Both the position numbers and the translations under genes were made by a program. Below are positions 1 to 7,206 of a DNA stretch of 64,000 bases, piece by piece (the stretch's first letter is position 1; each line of letters starts with the position of its first letter). Where the stretch lies: the NCBI RefSeq assembly GCF_032268605.1, contig NZ_CP130318.1, positions 2,452,001 through 2,516,000 on the forward strand, given 5' to 3'. Below the pieces are notes generated by a model that did not search any database, had not been told where the DNA came from, and was given only the letters and a program-made list of their open reading frames with translations. The DNA comes from Paenibacillus aurantius (lineage in GTDB: Bacteria; Bacillota; Bacilli; Paenibacillales; NBRC-103111).

Positions 1-1
1 G

Positions 2-832
2 GCCTGGGTTTCCCATACCAAGGTCCGCGCCTGGAGGGTAGCCGCTTCTGCGGCCATCGGGGCCCTTTACGTTATTTTTATGCTTTACCCGCAGCTTTCC
101 TTCCTTTTTACGCTGGGCATCAAATTTATTTTTTCGGTGCTGATGATCGGCACCGCCTTCGGGTTTCGTCCGGTTAAACGGTTTTGGCGGCACATGGGGG
201 CGTTCTATCTTGTTAATTTTGCGGCGGCCGGAAGCGTGATCGGGGTTTATTATTTCTTTTTGTCCTCCAGTGAACTGATGGACGGGTTTCTGTTCTCGAT
301 GATGGGCGTTCCCGGCACCACCTTGATCGTCGTTACGCTGCCGCTTCTCGTCTGGCTGTACCTTAAGGTGTTTCATACCGCTCGTCGGCAGACCGAGATG
401 CTTAGCTACATGGCGGAGGTGGAGGTATGCATCGACGACTTCCATTACCAGTGCACCGGTCTAATCGATACGGGCAATCATCTGTACGATCCGCTGACTA
501 AGACGCCGGTGATGATCATGGAGGCCGGACAGTGGAAGGAAGTGCTGCCGGAGACGTGGATGAAGCGGATTCGCCAGGCGGAGGTCGATCAGATCGTGGC
601 CGCCCTGGGAACGGAGGAGTTCGCCTGGCAGGACCGCCTGAGGCTGGTGCCTTACCGGGGCGTAAACCGGGGAACCCAGTTCATGCTGGCGATCAAGCCC
701 GACCGGGTCACGGTTCGGTATAACGAGAAACGGGTAGAGACGCAGAAGGTTTTAGTGGGATTGGACGGCGGGCAGCTCAGCTCGGACGGGGCTTACCAGG
801 CGATCCTGCATCCTACCCTGCTGGAGGCGTAA
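2..832 (+). CDS. spoIIGA: SpoIIGA, pro-sigma-E processing protease (5' end outside window)
   Basis: Membrane-embedded aspartic protease that removes the pro-sequence of sigma-E in the mother cell after septation. The reading frame is open from base 2, so the gene begins before the window; the first ATG in view (position 80) lies inside a membrane segment and is not the start. Hydrophobic helices fill the visible N-terminal part. They are followed by a soluble domain with the aspartic-protease signature LIDTGN near 460-475, whose Asp is the expected catalytic residue. It lies 38 bp upstream of sigE, its substrate gene, as in the spoIIG operon of Bacillus. The operon promoter would be upstream of the window. 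Identity is secure from the motif plus the neighbour. Confidence 0.93.
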   Translation, partial: AWVSHTKVRAWRVAASAAIGALYVIFMLYPQLSFLFTLGIKFIFSVLMIGTAFGFRPVKRFWRHMGAFYLVNFAAAGSVIGVYYFFLSSSELMDGFLFSMMGVPGTTLIVVTLPLLVWLYLKVFHTARRQTEMLSYMAEVEVCIDDFHYQCTGLIDTGNHLYDPLTKTPVMIMEAGQWKEVLPETWMKRIRQAEVDQIVAALGTEEFAWQDRLRLVPYRGVNRGTQFMLAIKPDRVTVRYNEKRVETQKVLVGLDGGQLSSDGAYQAILHPTLLEA

Positions 833-870
833 TCCGGCGTCGATTCATTTTATTACAGGAGGAACTGGTT

Positions 871-1593
871 ATGCTATTAAAATGGAAAATGCTGCTGCAG
901 CTCAATTATTACCGTCTGCTCCTGCTCGTGGGGCTTAAGGGAAATGAGATTTATTATATCGGGGGTAGCGAGGCGCTCCCTCCGCCTTTAACGAGAGAAG
1001 AGGAGGAATACCTTCTTCAGAAGCTTCCAAGCGGAGATGCGGCCATTCGCGCCATGCTGATCGAACGAAACCTTCGGCTCGTCGTTTACATCGCGCGGAA
1101 ATTCGAGAATACGGGAATCAACATCGAGGACCTCGTGTCGATCGGGGCGATCGGCTTGATCAAAGCGGTCAACACTTTCGACCCCGAGAAGAAAATCAAG
1201 CTGGCCACATACGCCTCCCGCTGTATTGAGAACGAGATCCTCATGTACCTTCGCCGGAACAGCAAAATCCGCACCGAGGTTTCGTTCGATGAGCCGCTAA
1301 ACATCGACTGGGACGGAAACGAACTTCTCCTGTCGGATGTCCTGGGAACCGAGAACGATACGATCTACCGGAACATTGAAGAGCAGGTGGACCGCAAGCT
1401 TCTTCATAAGGCGCTCGATAAGCTGACGGAACGGGAGCGGGTGATCATGGAGCTCCGGTTCGGCCTTCAGGACGGGGAGGAGAAGACCCAGAAGGATGTC
1501 GCTGATCTTCTCGGCATCTCCCAATCGTACATATCCCGCCTGGAAAAACGGATTATCAAACGGCTCCGCAAGGAGTTCAACAAAATGGTGTAA
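871..1593 (+). CDS. sigE: RNA polymerase sporulation sigma factor SigE (pro-sigma-E)
   Basis: Early mother-cell sigma factor, 240 aa. Region 2 ([16 protein letters not shown]...) and region 4 with the helix-turn-helix ending [20 protein letters not shown] are nearly identical to the Bacillus protein from memory. The first ~28 residues form a hydrophobic/amphipathic pro-sequence, followed by [14 protein letters not shown]. By analogy with B. subtilis, SpoIIGA would cut between the two tyrosines (residues 28/29). A clear ribosome site (AGGAGG) precedes the ATG. It follows spoIIGA directly and is closed by a strong terminator, so the two form the spoIIG operon. Length is normal for the family. 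Confidence 0.98.
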   Translation: MLLKWKMLLQLNYYRLLLLVGLKGNEIYYIGGSEALPPPLTREEEEYLLQKLPSGDAAIRAMLIERNLRLVVYIARKFENTGINIEDLVSIGAIGLIKAVNTFDPEKKIKLATYASRCIENEILMYLRRNSKIRTEVSFDEPLNIDWDGNELLLSDVLGTENDTIYRNIEEQVDRKLLHKALDKLTERERVIMELRFGLQDGEEKTQKDVADLLGISQSYISRLEKRIIKRLRKEFNKMV

Positions 1594-1603
1594 GACACGC
1601 ATG

Positions 1604-1628
1604 AAAAACGGCCGTCCGGCCGTTTTTT
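1604..1628 (+). terminator. Intrinsic terminator after sigE
   Basis: Ten-base-pair stem (AAAAACGGCC / GGCCGTTTTT) with a 4-nt loop, followed by more T residues, 10 bp after the sigE stop. It separates the spoIIG operon from sigG, so sigG depends mainly on its own promoter, with some readthrough possible. Confidence 0.93.
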
Positions 1629-1784
1629 TGGTGTCCTCGGCTGGCGATGCCGTTCTCTAAAGGAAACAACTTTGGCTAGGTCCTGAAAGGAGATAAAGAA
1701 ATAAAGAAACGGGAAAGCGTTTTATTTCAAGGGGTTCTCGTTGATGGAAGCCATTTCCGTTCTTTTTAGGGAACGTTTAGTGGC

Positions 1785-1813
1785 GCATAAAAAAATTTTC
1801 CAAGGAGATAATG
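1785..1813 (+). promoter_or_regulatory. Sigma-F/sigma-G type promoter of sigG
   Basis: GCATA at 1785-1789, a 14-bp gap, then GGAGATAATG at 1804-1813. The second box matches every position of the published forespore -10 consensus GGNRANAMTR, and GCATA fits the -35 consensus. Transcription would start about 1820, just ahead of the sigG ribosome site. In Bacillus sigG is switched on by sigma-F and amplified by sigma-G, so this site is expected. It also excludes any upstream ATG at 1811 as the translation start, because that ATG is part of the -10 element. Confidence 0.88.
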
Positions 1814-1846
1814 TACAGTAATGTTTCTCCTTGGGAGGTAATCACG

Positions 1847-2629
1847 ATGACCCGAAACAAAGTAGAAATTTGCGGCGTTGATACTTCTAAACTGCCGGTT
1901 TTGACTAACACCGAGATGCGCGAGCTTTTCGTGGAACTCCAGACCAAGAACGAGCGGTCGGCAAGAGAGAAATTGGTTAACGGCAACCTGCGCCTGGTGC
2001 TGAGTGTGATTCAACGCTTTAACAATCGCGGGGAGTTCGTGGACGACTTGTTTCAGGTGGGGTGCATCGGGCTAATGAAGGCCATCGATAACTTCGATCT
2101 GGGCCAGAACGTCAAATTCTCCACCTATGCGGTTCCGATGATCATCGGGGAAATCCGCCGATACTTGAGAGACAACAACCCGATCCGGGTCTCGCGCTCC
2201 CTTCGGGATATCGCTTATAAAGCTCTCCAGGTGAGGGACAACTTAACCAACAAAAATTCCCGCGAACCGACGGTATACGAAATTTCCGAAGCCCTTAATA
2301 TACCTAAGGAGGATGTGGTGTTCGCCCTGGATGCCATTCAGGATCCCGTCTCGCTCTTCGAACCGATCTATCACGACGGAGGGGACCCGATCTTCGTGAT
2401 GGACCAGATCAGCGACGACCGGAACCGGGACATTACCTGGATCGAAGGCATCGCCCTTAGGGAAGGAATGAGGAAGCTGAACGACCGGGAGAAAATGATC
2501 ATCTCCATGCGGTTTTACGATGGCAAAACGCAGATGGAGGTAGCGGATGAAATCGGCATCTCTCAAGCGCAGGTTTCCCGCCTGGAGAAGTCGGCTATTT
2601 CCCAAATGCAGAAGCATGTCAAATCGTAA
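1847..2629 (+). CDS. sigG: RNA polymerase sporulation sigma factor SigG
   Basis: Late forespore sigma factor, 260 aa. The N-terminus MTRNKVEICGVDTSKLPVL is the conserved sigma-G opening. Region 2 (NGNLRLVLSVIQRFNNRGEFVDDLFQVGCIGL), region 3 and region 4 (GKTQMEVADEIGISQAQVSRLEK) follow in order. The start at 1847 is chosen because GGGAGG sits 8 nt upstream and because the in-frame ATG at 1811 is inside the forespore promoter. Its position right after spoIIGA-sigE is the standard Firmicutes arrangement. There is no pro-sequence; activity is normally held by anti-sigma factors and the SpoIIIA-SpoIIQ channel. Confidence 0.98.
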   Translation: MTRNKVEICGVDTSKLPVLTNTEMRELFVELQTKNERSAREKLVNGNLRLVLSVIQRFNNRGEFVDDLFQVGCIGLMKAIDNFDLGQNVKFSTYAVPMIIGEIRRYLRDNNPIRVSRSLRDIAYKALQVRDNLTNKNSREPTVYEISEALNIPKEDVVFALDAIQDPVSLFEPIYHDGGDPIFVMDQISDDRNRDITWIEGIALREGMRKLNDREKMIISMRFYDGKTQMEVADEIGISQAQVSRLEKSAISQMQKHVKS

Positions 2630-2642
2630 CCAAGCCCTGATG

Positions 2643-2667
2643 AGGCCGGCTATGCCGGTCTTTTTTT
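2643..2667 (+). terminator. Intrinsic terminator after sigG
   Basis: GC-rich hairpin GGCCGGC-TAT-GCCGGTC (one G-T pair), followed by a run of seven T residues, 14 bp after the sigG stop. It ends the sigG transcript before ylmC. Confidence 0.9.
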
Positions 2668-2750
2668 CATTCGCCAGGACATTTCGCCCCGCGCCCACAT
2701 ATAGTAATAAGAGTCAGGCCCAAAACTATGAGGATATGTGGTGGTTCGGC

Positions 2751-3065
2751 ATGAAAATATCCGATTTTCAATCCAAGGATGTTATAAACATTGTCGACGG
2801 CAAAAAGCTGGGCCAGGTCTCGGACCTGGAGCTGGATCTCCGGCAGGGCCGGATCGACTCGATTGTCGTTCCGAATCAAACGAGGTTCTTCGGCTTTTTT
2901 GGAGGCGGGACGGATGTTGTGATTCCCTGGCGGAACATAGTTAAAATAGGGGCCGACGTCGTGCTGGTCAAGCTGGACGACGCCCGCGTGTACCGCCAGA
3001 ATGAAGAGGACGGGCAGGATTATGCAAGGCCGTACCGGGAAAGAGACCGGGAGAAGGACCGGTAA
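2751..3065 (+). CDS. ylmC: YlmC/YmxH family PRC-barrel sporulation protein
   Basis: Small protein of 104 aa in the YlmC/YmxH family, seen in most endospore formers between sigG and the division genes; biochemical role unknown. The PRC-barrel-like core reads MKISDFQSKDVINIVDGKKLG, then DLELDLRQGRIDSIVV and VIPWRNIVKIGADVVLV, which are the family signature stretches. The C-terminal ~25 residues are charged and extend beyond the usual 80-90 aa. The start at 2751 is taken from the family N-terminus; an in-frame ATG at 2736 is possible because GAGGA lies just upstream of it. No strong ribosome site precedes 2751. Confidence 0.88.
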   Translation: MKISDFQSKDVINIVDGKKLGQVSDLELDLRQGRIDSIVVPNQTRFFGFFGGGTDVVIPWRNIVKIGADVVLVKLDDARVYRQNEEDGQDYARPYRERDREKDR

Positions 3066-3154
3066 CGCGGCCGGCCTCCTTGTGGTACACTTAGGAGAAC
3101 GGATCCGGCCGCAGGGGCTGGATCATTCTCACACCAGACAGGAGGCATAAGACC

Positions 3155-4009
3155 ATGGAGCCGTTTGTGCGCAGAGAGTCGGCAGAAGGGCCTGCGTTGT
3201 TCTATATAGACAGCTGGATGCAGAAGTTTGAAGGAGTTACCGCCGGGTTTACGTCTCGAAGCGGCGGAGTCAGTACGGGGGAATTCGATTGCTTGAACTG
3301 CGGGCTCCACGTGGCGGACCGGCCGGAGGATGTCATCGCCAACCGGACGCTGGTAGCCGAAGCGATAGGAATCCCGCTTACCCGGTGGTCCTATGGCGAG
3401 CAGGTACACGGAGACCGCATTGCCGTCGTGACCGCAGCGGACAGGGGCAAGGGGACCCTCAGCCGGGAAACCGCATGGGCGGATACCGACGGGTTTATCA
3501 CGCGGGATCCGGGCGTTTGCCTGGCGGCCTTATTTGCCGACTGCGTTCCCTTGTTCTTCTATGATCCGGTCGTCCGTGCAGCCGGGCTTGCCCATGCCGG
3601 GTGGAAAGGCACCGTCGCTTCCATCGCCGCGAGAACAGTAGAGAAGATGCAGGAGGCGTTCGGCAGCCGTCCCTCTAATCTGGTAGCGTCCGTCGGGCCC
3701 TCGATCGGAGCCTGCTGCTACGAGGTGGACCGCTTTGTGATCGACCGGGTGGACGAGGCGCTGGAAGAAGCGGGTGTTCCTCAAAACGGCCGGCAGCCGC
3801 TCTTTTACCGGGAAGAAAGCGAAGGGAAATACCGTTTGGACTTGCAACAAGTGAACCGACAAATTATGATAAAAGCAGGAATCTTGCCGTCTGCTATCGA
3901 AATAACAAAGCTGTGCACCAGCTGCCGGACCGATTGGTTTTACTCTCATCGGAAAGAGCAGGGGCGGACGGGCCGCCTGCTGGCCTGGATAGGCTGGAAC
4001 GGTGAGTAA
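3155..4009 (+). CDS. pgeF: Peptidoglycan editing factor PgeF / YlmD (multicopper-oxidase-fold purine nucleoside phosphorylase)
   Basis: 284 aa, YfiH/DUF152 family. Members cleave purine nucleosides, and in some bacteria remove wrongly incorporated residues from peptidoglycan precursors. The expected zinc ligands are visible: His85 in GEQVHG, Cys130 in ALFADCVPL and His147 in LAHAGWKG. CTSCRTDWFYSHR near the C-terminus is the other family hallmark. The start is fixed by CAGGAGG 10 nt upstream. It sits between ylmC and ylmE as in Bacillus, and ylmE follows after 23 bp, implying co-transcription with the division genes. Confidence 0.93.
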   Translation: MEPFVRRESAEGPALFYIDSWMQKFEGVTAGFTSRSGGVSTGEFDCLNCGLHVADRPEDVIANRTLVAEAIGIPLTRWSYGEQVHGDRIAVVTAADRGKGTLSRETAWADTDGFITRDPGVCLAALFADCVPLFFYDPVVRAAGLAHAGWKGTVASIAARTVEKMQEAFGSRPSNLVASVGPSIGACCYEVDRFVIDRVDEALEEAGVPQNGRQPLFYREESEGKYRLDLQQVNRQIMIKAGILPSAIEITKLCTSCRTDWFYSHRKEQGRTGRLLAWIGWNGE

Positions 4010-4032
4010 GGAAATTGAGGTGAACGGTAGCT

Positions 4033-4716
4033 TTGGATTTCGTTAATCGAATGGAACAGGTAGAAAGCCGGATAGCGGACGCATGCGATAGAAGCGGCCG
4101 CCCCAGGGAAGACGTGCGGATCATCGCCGTCACGAAATACTCGTCTCTAGAGAATACCGAACGAGTGGTACGGCTCGGTCTCCGGCATATCGGAGAAAGC
4201 CGCTGGCAGGACGCCAAAGTCAAATGGGAGACCATAGGTGACGAGGCCGAATGGCATTTTATCGGGCATCTGCAGACCAACAAGGTGAAGGACGTTGTCG
4301 GGAAGTGTACGTACATACACTCCTTGGACAGGCCCGGTCTGGCCGATGAAATCCACAAGAAGGCGGCGGCGCTCGGCATTCGCCAGAAAGTCTTCATCCA
4401 GTTAAACGTATCGGGAGAAGAAACGAAATTCGGTCTTGCGCCGGACAAGCTTATGGAGTTTGCGGAGCATCTTAAGGGATTGCCGGGCTTGGACGTGTGC
4501 GGACTGATGACGATGGCTCCCTATGAAGCCCGGGCGGAAGAAACCCGGCCTGTATTCCGCAGGCTGCGGGAGCTCCGGGATGAGCTGAACGAGCGGGGAA
4601 TTCTGCCTCAGCCGGTAAACGAACTATCCATGGGGATGTCTAATGATTTCGAAGTAGCCGTTGAAGAAGGAGCAACCTGGATAAGACTCGGTACGGTACT
4701 GATGGGAAAAGAATGA
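4033..4716 (+). CDS. ylmE: YggS/YlmE family pyridoxal-phosphate homeostasis protein
   Basis: 227 aa single-domain fold resembling the barrel of alanine racemase. Family members bind PLP without a known catalytic role and keep PLP and amino-acid pools balanced. The PLP lysine is Lys35 in IIAVTKYSS, and the [23 protein letters not shown] stretch binds the phosphate. The start is a TTG at 4033 with AGGTGA 9 nt upstream; an in-frame ATG 18 nt later is a weaker option. It is tightly packed between pgeF and sepF, typical of the ylm division cluster. Confidence 0.93.
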   Translation: MDFVNRMEQVESRIADACDRSGRPREDVRIIAVTKYSSLENTERVVRLGLRHIGESRWQDAKVKWETIGDEAEWHFIGHLQTNKVKDVVGKCTYIHSLDRPGLADEIHKKAAALGIRQKVFIQLNVSGEETKFGLAPDKLMEFAEHLKGLPGLDVCGLMTMAPYEARAEETRPVFRRLRELRDELNERGILPQPVNELSMGMSNDFEVAVEEGATWIRLGTVLMGKE

Positions 4717-4732
4717 ACAGGAGGCGGCAGCT

Positions 4733-5167
4733 ATGGGAGTAATGAATAAAATTATGAATTTTTTCGGGCTTCAAGAGGAAGAAGAAATGGTGGAACGCGA
4801 AAGGATCGTGGAGACGCAGGAGGAAGTTGAAACCAATCCTTTCGAACAGCGTAAGAAACAGGGGAACGTCGTCAGCATCCACACCCAGAAGAATGTCCGC
4901 GTCGTATTGAACGAACCGCGTTCTTACGAAGAAACGCAAGACATCGCCGATCATCTCCGCTCGCGCAGACCGGTCATTGTCAATCTGCAGCGGGTCCGGT
5001 CCGATCAGGCTATGCGCATCGTGGACTTTCTGAGCGGGACCGTTTACGCCTTGAACGGCAACATTTCCAAAATCGGGCCTAATATTTTTCTGTGCACCCC
5101 CGACTCCGTGGAAATCCAGGGAGCGATTAAGGAAATGGTGGACGAAGAGGCGCAATACAACAATTAG
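4733..5167 (+). CDS. sepF: Cell division protein SepF
   Basis: 144 aa. SepF binds the membrane through its N-terminal amphipathic helix (here [16 protein letters not shown]), polymerises into rings and ties FtsZ filaments to the membrane. After an acidic/glutamine-rich linker comes the conserved core [32 protein letters not shown] and the [18 protein letters not shown] segment that contacts FtsZ. AGGAGGCGG precedes the ATG. The gene order ylmE-sepF-ylmG-ylmH-divIVA is conserved across Firmicutes and Actinobacteria. Confidence 0.96.
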   Translation: MGVMNKIMNFFGLQEEEEMVERERIVETQEEVETNPFEQRKKQGNVVSIHTQKNVRVVLNEPRSYEETQDIADHLRSRRPVIVNLQRVRSDQAMRIVDFLSGTVYALNGNISKIGPNIFLCTPDSVEIQGAIKEMVDEEAQYNN

Positions 5168-5178
5168 GGGTGAACCGC

Positions 5179-5466
5179 TTGGATTTATTGGGCAGCATCG
5201 TACATTACATTGGAGTCTTGGGATCCATTTACCGCTACATGATCATCGCATACATTCTACTCTCTTGGCTGCCTAACGCAAGGGACAGCGTGGTCGGCGA
5301 ATGGCTGGCCAAGCTGGTAGAGCCTTATCTGGCTCCTTTCCGTAAAATCATCCCCCCTATCGGCGGAATGCTCGATTTATCTCCTATCGTAGCCCTGATC
5401 GCCCTGCAGTTCGTCATTCAGGGGATCATCGGGGTTATTGTCTATATCGCCGAGCTGTTCATGTAG
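5179..5466 (+). CDS. ylmG: YggT family membrane protein YlmG
   Basis: Short integral membrane protein (95 aa from the TTG at 5179) with two hydrophobic helices separated by the family signature SWLPNARDS...VEPYLAPFRKIIPPIGGMLDLSPIVALIAL. Homologues in bacteria and plastids affect nucleoid and septum placement; the mechanism is unclear. I prefer TTG at 5179 because AGGGGTGA lies 6 nt upstream. A GTG at 5170 would add three residues but overlaps that ribosome site. It lies 11 bp after sepF and 9 bp before ylmH. Confidence 0.9.
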   Translation: MDLLGSIVHYIGVLGSIYRYMIIAYILLSWLPNARDSVVGEWLAKLVEPYLAPFRKIIPPIGGMLDLSPIVALIALQFVIQGIIGVIVYIAELFM

Positions 5467-5475
5467 GCGGGCGGC

Positions 5476-6258
5476 ATGAGCAAAGACTGGTATACGCATT
5501 TTCATCCGGATGAGCATGCTTTCGCAGACAAAGCCACGGATTGGATCGAACGGGCGGCGCGGCAGCATGACGTGAAGCGGACGGATTTTCTCGATCCGCG
5601 GCAGGCGGTCATTCTAACCGCCCTCGCCAACCGGGAGCCGGATGTCGCCCTGCATCTTAACGGGGGATACCCTCAGGCCGAGAGGAAAAGAGCTATCCTC
5701 TCCCCCGACTATCGGGACCCTTCCGATGAATCCCCCGGCATTCAGGTCCTCTCGGTTACCTCAGGAGACGATAAGTTCCTGGCACTCGACCACGGGGATT
5801 ACATGGGAGCGATTCTCGGGCTCGGGATCAAGCGGGACAAGATCGGAGACATCCATGTGCTGGAGTCGGGATGCCACTGCCTCGTAGCCGAGGAGATCGC
5901 CGATTTCATCCGGCTCAACCTGCAGCAGGTACACCGCGTTCATGTCATGACCGAGCTTCTTCCGCTCGACCGCCTGCAGACGACGGCCGTCGAGTTCGAG
6001 GAGATGAACCTCTCGGTCGCTTCCCTGCGTCTCGACGGGATTGTAAGCGATGTGTGCCGGCTCAGCCGGGCCAAAGCGGTGATCCCCATCAAGGCCGGGC
6101 GCTGCCGGGTGAACTGGAAGGTGGAAGAAGACCCCAGCAAGCCGCTTAAGGAAGGGGACGTGGTGTCCCTCCAGGGCTTTGGCCGATTCAAGGTGTTGGA
6201 GGTCGAAGGAGTGACCAAGAAGGGACGCATGAGACTCAAGGTGGGCCGGTACAAGTAA
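5476..6258 (+). CDS. ylmH: YlmH, S4-domain RNA-binding protein
   Basis: 260 aa. The N-terminal two thirds is the YlmH-specific domain (KDWYTHFHPDEHAFADKATDWIERA, FLDPRQ, LGIKRDKIGDI). The C-terminus from about residue 185 is an S4 RNA-binding domain (LRLDGIVSDVCRLSRAKAVIPIKAGRCRVNW ... GDVVSLQGFGRFKV). In B. subtilis YlmH is reported to act in ribosome-associated quality control by binding obstructed 50S subunits. Genomically it belongs to the division cluster, 9 bp downstream of ylmG. Confidence 0.93.
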   Translation: MSKDWYTHFHPDEHAFADKATDWIERAARQHDVKRTDFLDPRQAVILTALANREPDVALHLNGGYPQAERKRAILSPDYRDPSDESPGIQVLSVTSGDDKFLALDHGDYMGAILGLGIKRDKIGDIHVLESGCHCLVAEEIADFIRLNLQQVHRVHVMTELLPLDRLQTTAVEFEEMNLSVASLRLDGIVSDVCRLSRAKAVIPIKAGRCRVNWKVEEDPSKPLKEGDVVSLQGFGRFKVLEVEGVTKKGRMRLKVGRYK

Positions 6259-6366
6259 CGGCCCGCTTGCTGTCTTCATAACCATGACAATTCAACAGCC
6301 AGGTGCAGGAAATTTGTTTTTCCTGTCGAATAACATCAATACAAGCCATCTCAGGAGGTGTACCAC

Positions 6367-6858
6367 ATGCCGTTAACGCCGTTAGATATACATAATAAGG
6401 AGTTCAAGCGTTCCTTCCGGGGGTACGACGAGGATGAAGTGAACGAGTTCTTGGACCAGGTGATTAAGGACTATGAATCCATCATCCGCGAGAACAAGGA
6501 TTTGCATAACCAGATCGCCGCTCTGCAGGAACGGCTGGATCACTTTACGAATATAGAGGAAAGTTTGAGCAAAACCATCATCGTAGCCCAGGAAGCGGCC
6601 GACGAGGTGAAAGGCAACTCCAAGAAGGAAGCCCAGCTCATTATCCGTGAAGCGGAGAAGAATGCGGACCGGATCATCAATGAAGCGCTTGTGAAGTCCG
6701 GGAAAGTGTCTTTGGAGATCGAAGAGCTTAAGAAGCAGGCGTCCATTTACCGGACCCGGTTCCGGACGCTGCTCGAAACGCAGCTGGAGCTTCTGAACAC
6801 CGACAGCTGGGATTCGCTCGAGGGACGTCCGGCGGCCGAGACGTCCCAATCGCTGTAA
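6367..6858 (+). CDS. divIVA: Septum site-determining/polar scaffold protein DivIVA
   Basis: 163 aa coiled-coil protein that recognises negatively curved membranes at poles and septa. The membrane-binding N-terminal module is textbook: MPLTPLDIHNKEFKRSFRGYD followed by EDEVNEFLDQVIKDYE. Heptad-rich coiled coils run from about residue 35 to 145, ending in a short polar tail. The start at 6367 has AGGAGGTG 7 nt upstream; a GTG at 6358 lies inside that ribosome site and is rejected. A TGTCGAA heptamer (Spo0A-box core) is present upstream at 6324-6330, but its relevance is unproven. Confidence 0.96.
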   Translation: MPLTPLDIHNKEFKRSFRGYDEDEVNEFLDQVIKDYESIIRENKDLHNQIAALQERLDHFTNIEESLSKTIIVAQEAADEVKGNSKKEAQLIIREAEKNADRIINEALVKSGKVSLEIEELKKQASIYRTRFRTLLETQLELLNTDSWDSLEGRPAAETSQSL

Positions 6859-6860
6859 GG

Positions 6861-6889
6861 TTGACGTAAGCAGTTATTTTCGATATACT
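6861..6889 (+). promoter_or_regulatory. Sigma-A promoter of the ileS T-box transcript
   Basis: TTGACG at 6861-6866, a 17-bp spacer, and TATACT at 6884-6889, five of six consensus bases in each box with ideal spacing. It starts 3 bp after the divIVA stop. Predicted transcription start is about 6896, at the head of the T-box leader. Confidence 0.88.
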
Positions 6890-6895
6890 CCATGG

Positions 6896-7157
6896 TAAAA
6901 TAATCGTCACAAAGCGATGACTGGTACGAGTAAGGCGCCCAATCGGGGTCAGCGAGTTAGGGAACGGTGTGAGCCTAATCTTCGAAAGCGCCGGAAGATC
7001 CACCAGGAGTATCTCTTGAAATCCGAGTAAAGAGCATCGGGTGATCCCGTTAACGATCTTCGAGTGAGAACCGCTGGGCGTCTGCCGACAGCGGCGGTTT
7101 TTATGAGGGTGGTACCGCGAGATGTCCTCTCGTCCCTTTTGGGATGAGAGGTTTTTT
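6896..7157 (+). ncRNA. T-box leader controlling ileS
   Basis: Tandem hairpins precede the invariant T-box sequence AGGGTGGTACCGCG at 7106-7119. Downstream is an intrinsic terminator: an 11-bp stem at 7126-7136 / 7141-7151, then six T at 7152-7157. The T-box overlaps the antiterminator/terminator switch. Uncharged tRNA-Ile pairing with the specifier and T-box would stabilise the antiterminator and allow ileS expression. The likely isoleucine specifier is ATC at 7011-7013 in the AGTATCTC segment; an alternative ATC at about 6998-7000 cannot be excluded without folding. The 5' end is inferred from the promoter. Confidence 0.95.
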
Positions 7158-7206
7158 GCTTTTTATAAGGAAAGGCGAGCTGGATTGCAAATAAGGAGTG
7201 GTGAAT

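Noticed and set aside
1811-1846. N-terminal extension of SigG from ATG 1811
   Set aside because: The ATG is part of the forespore -10 box and the family N-terminus begins at 1847.
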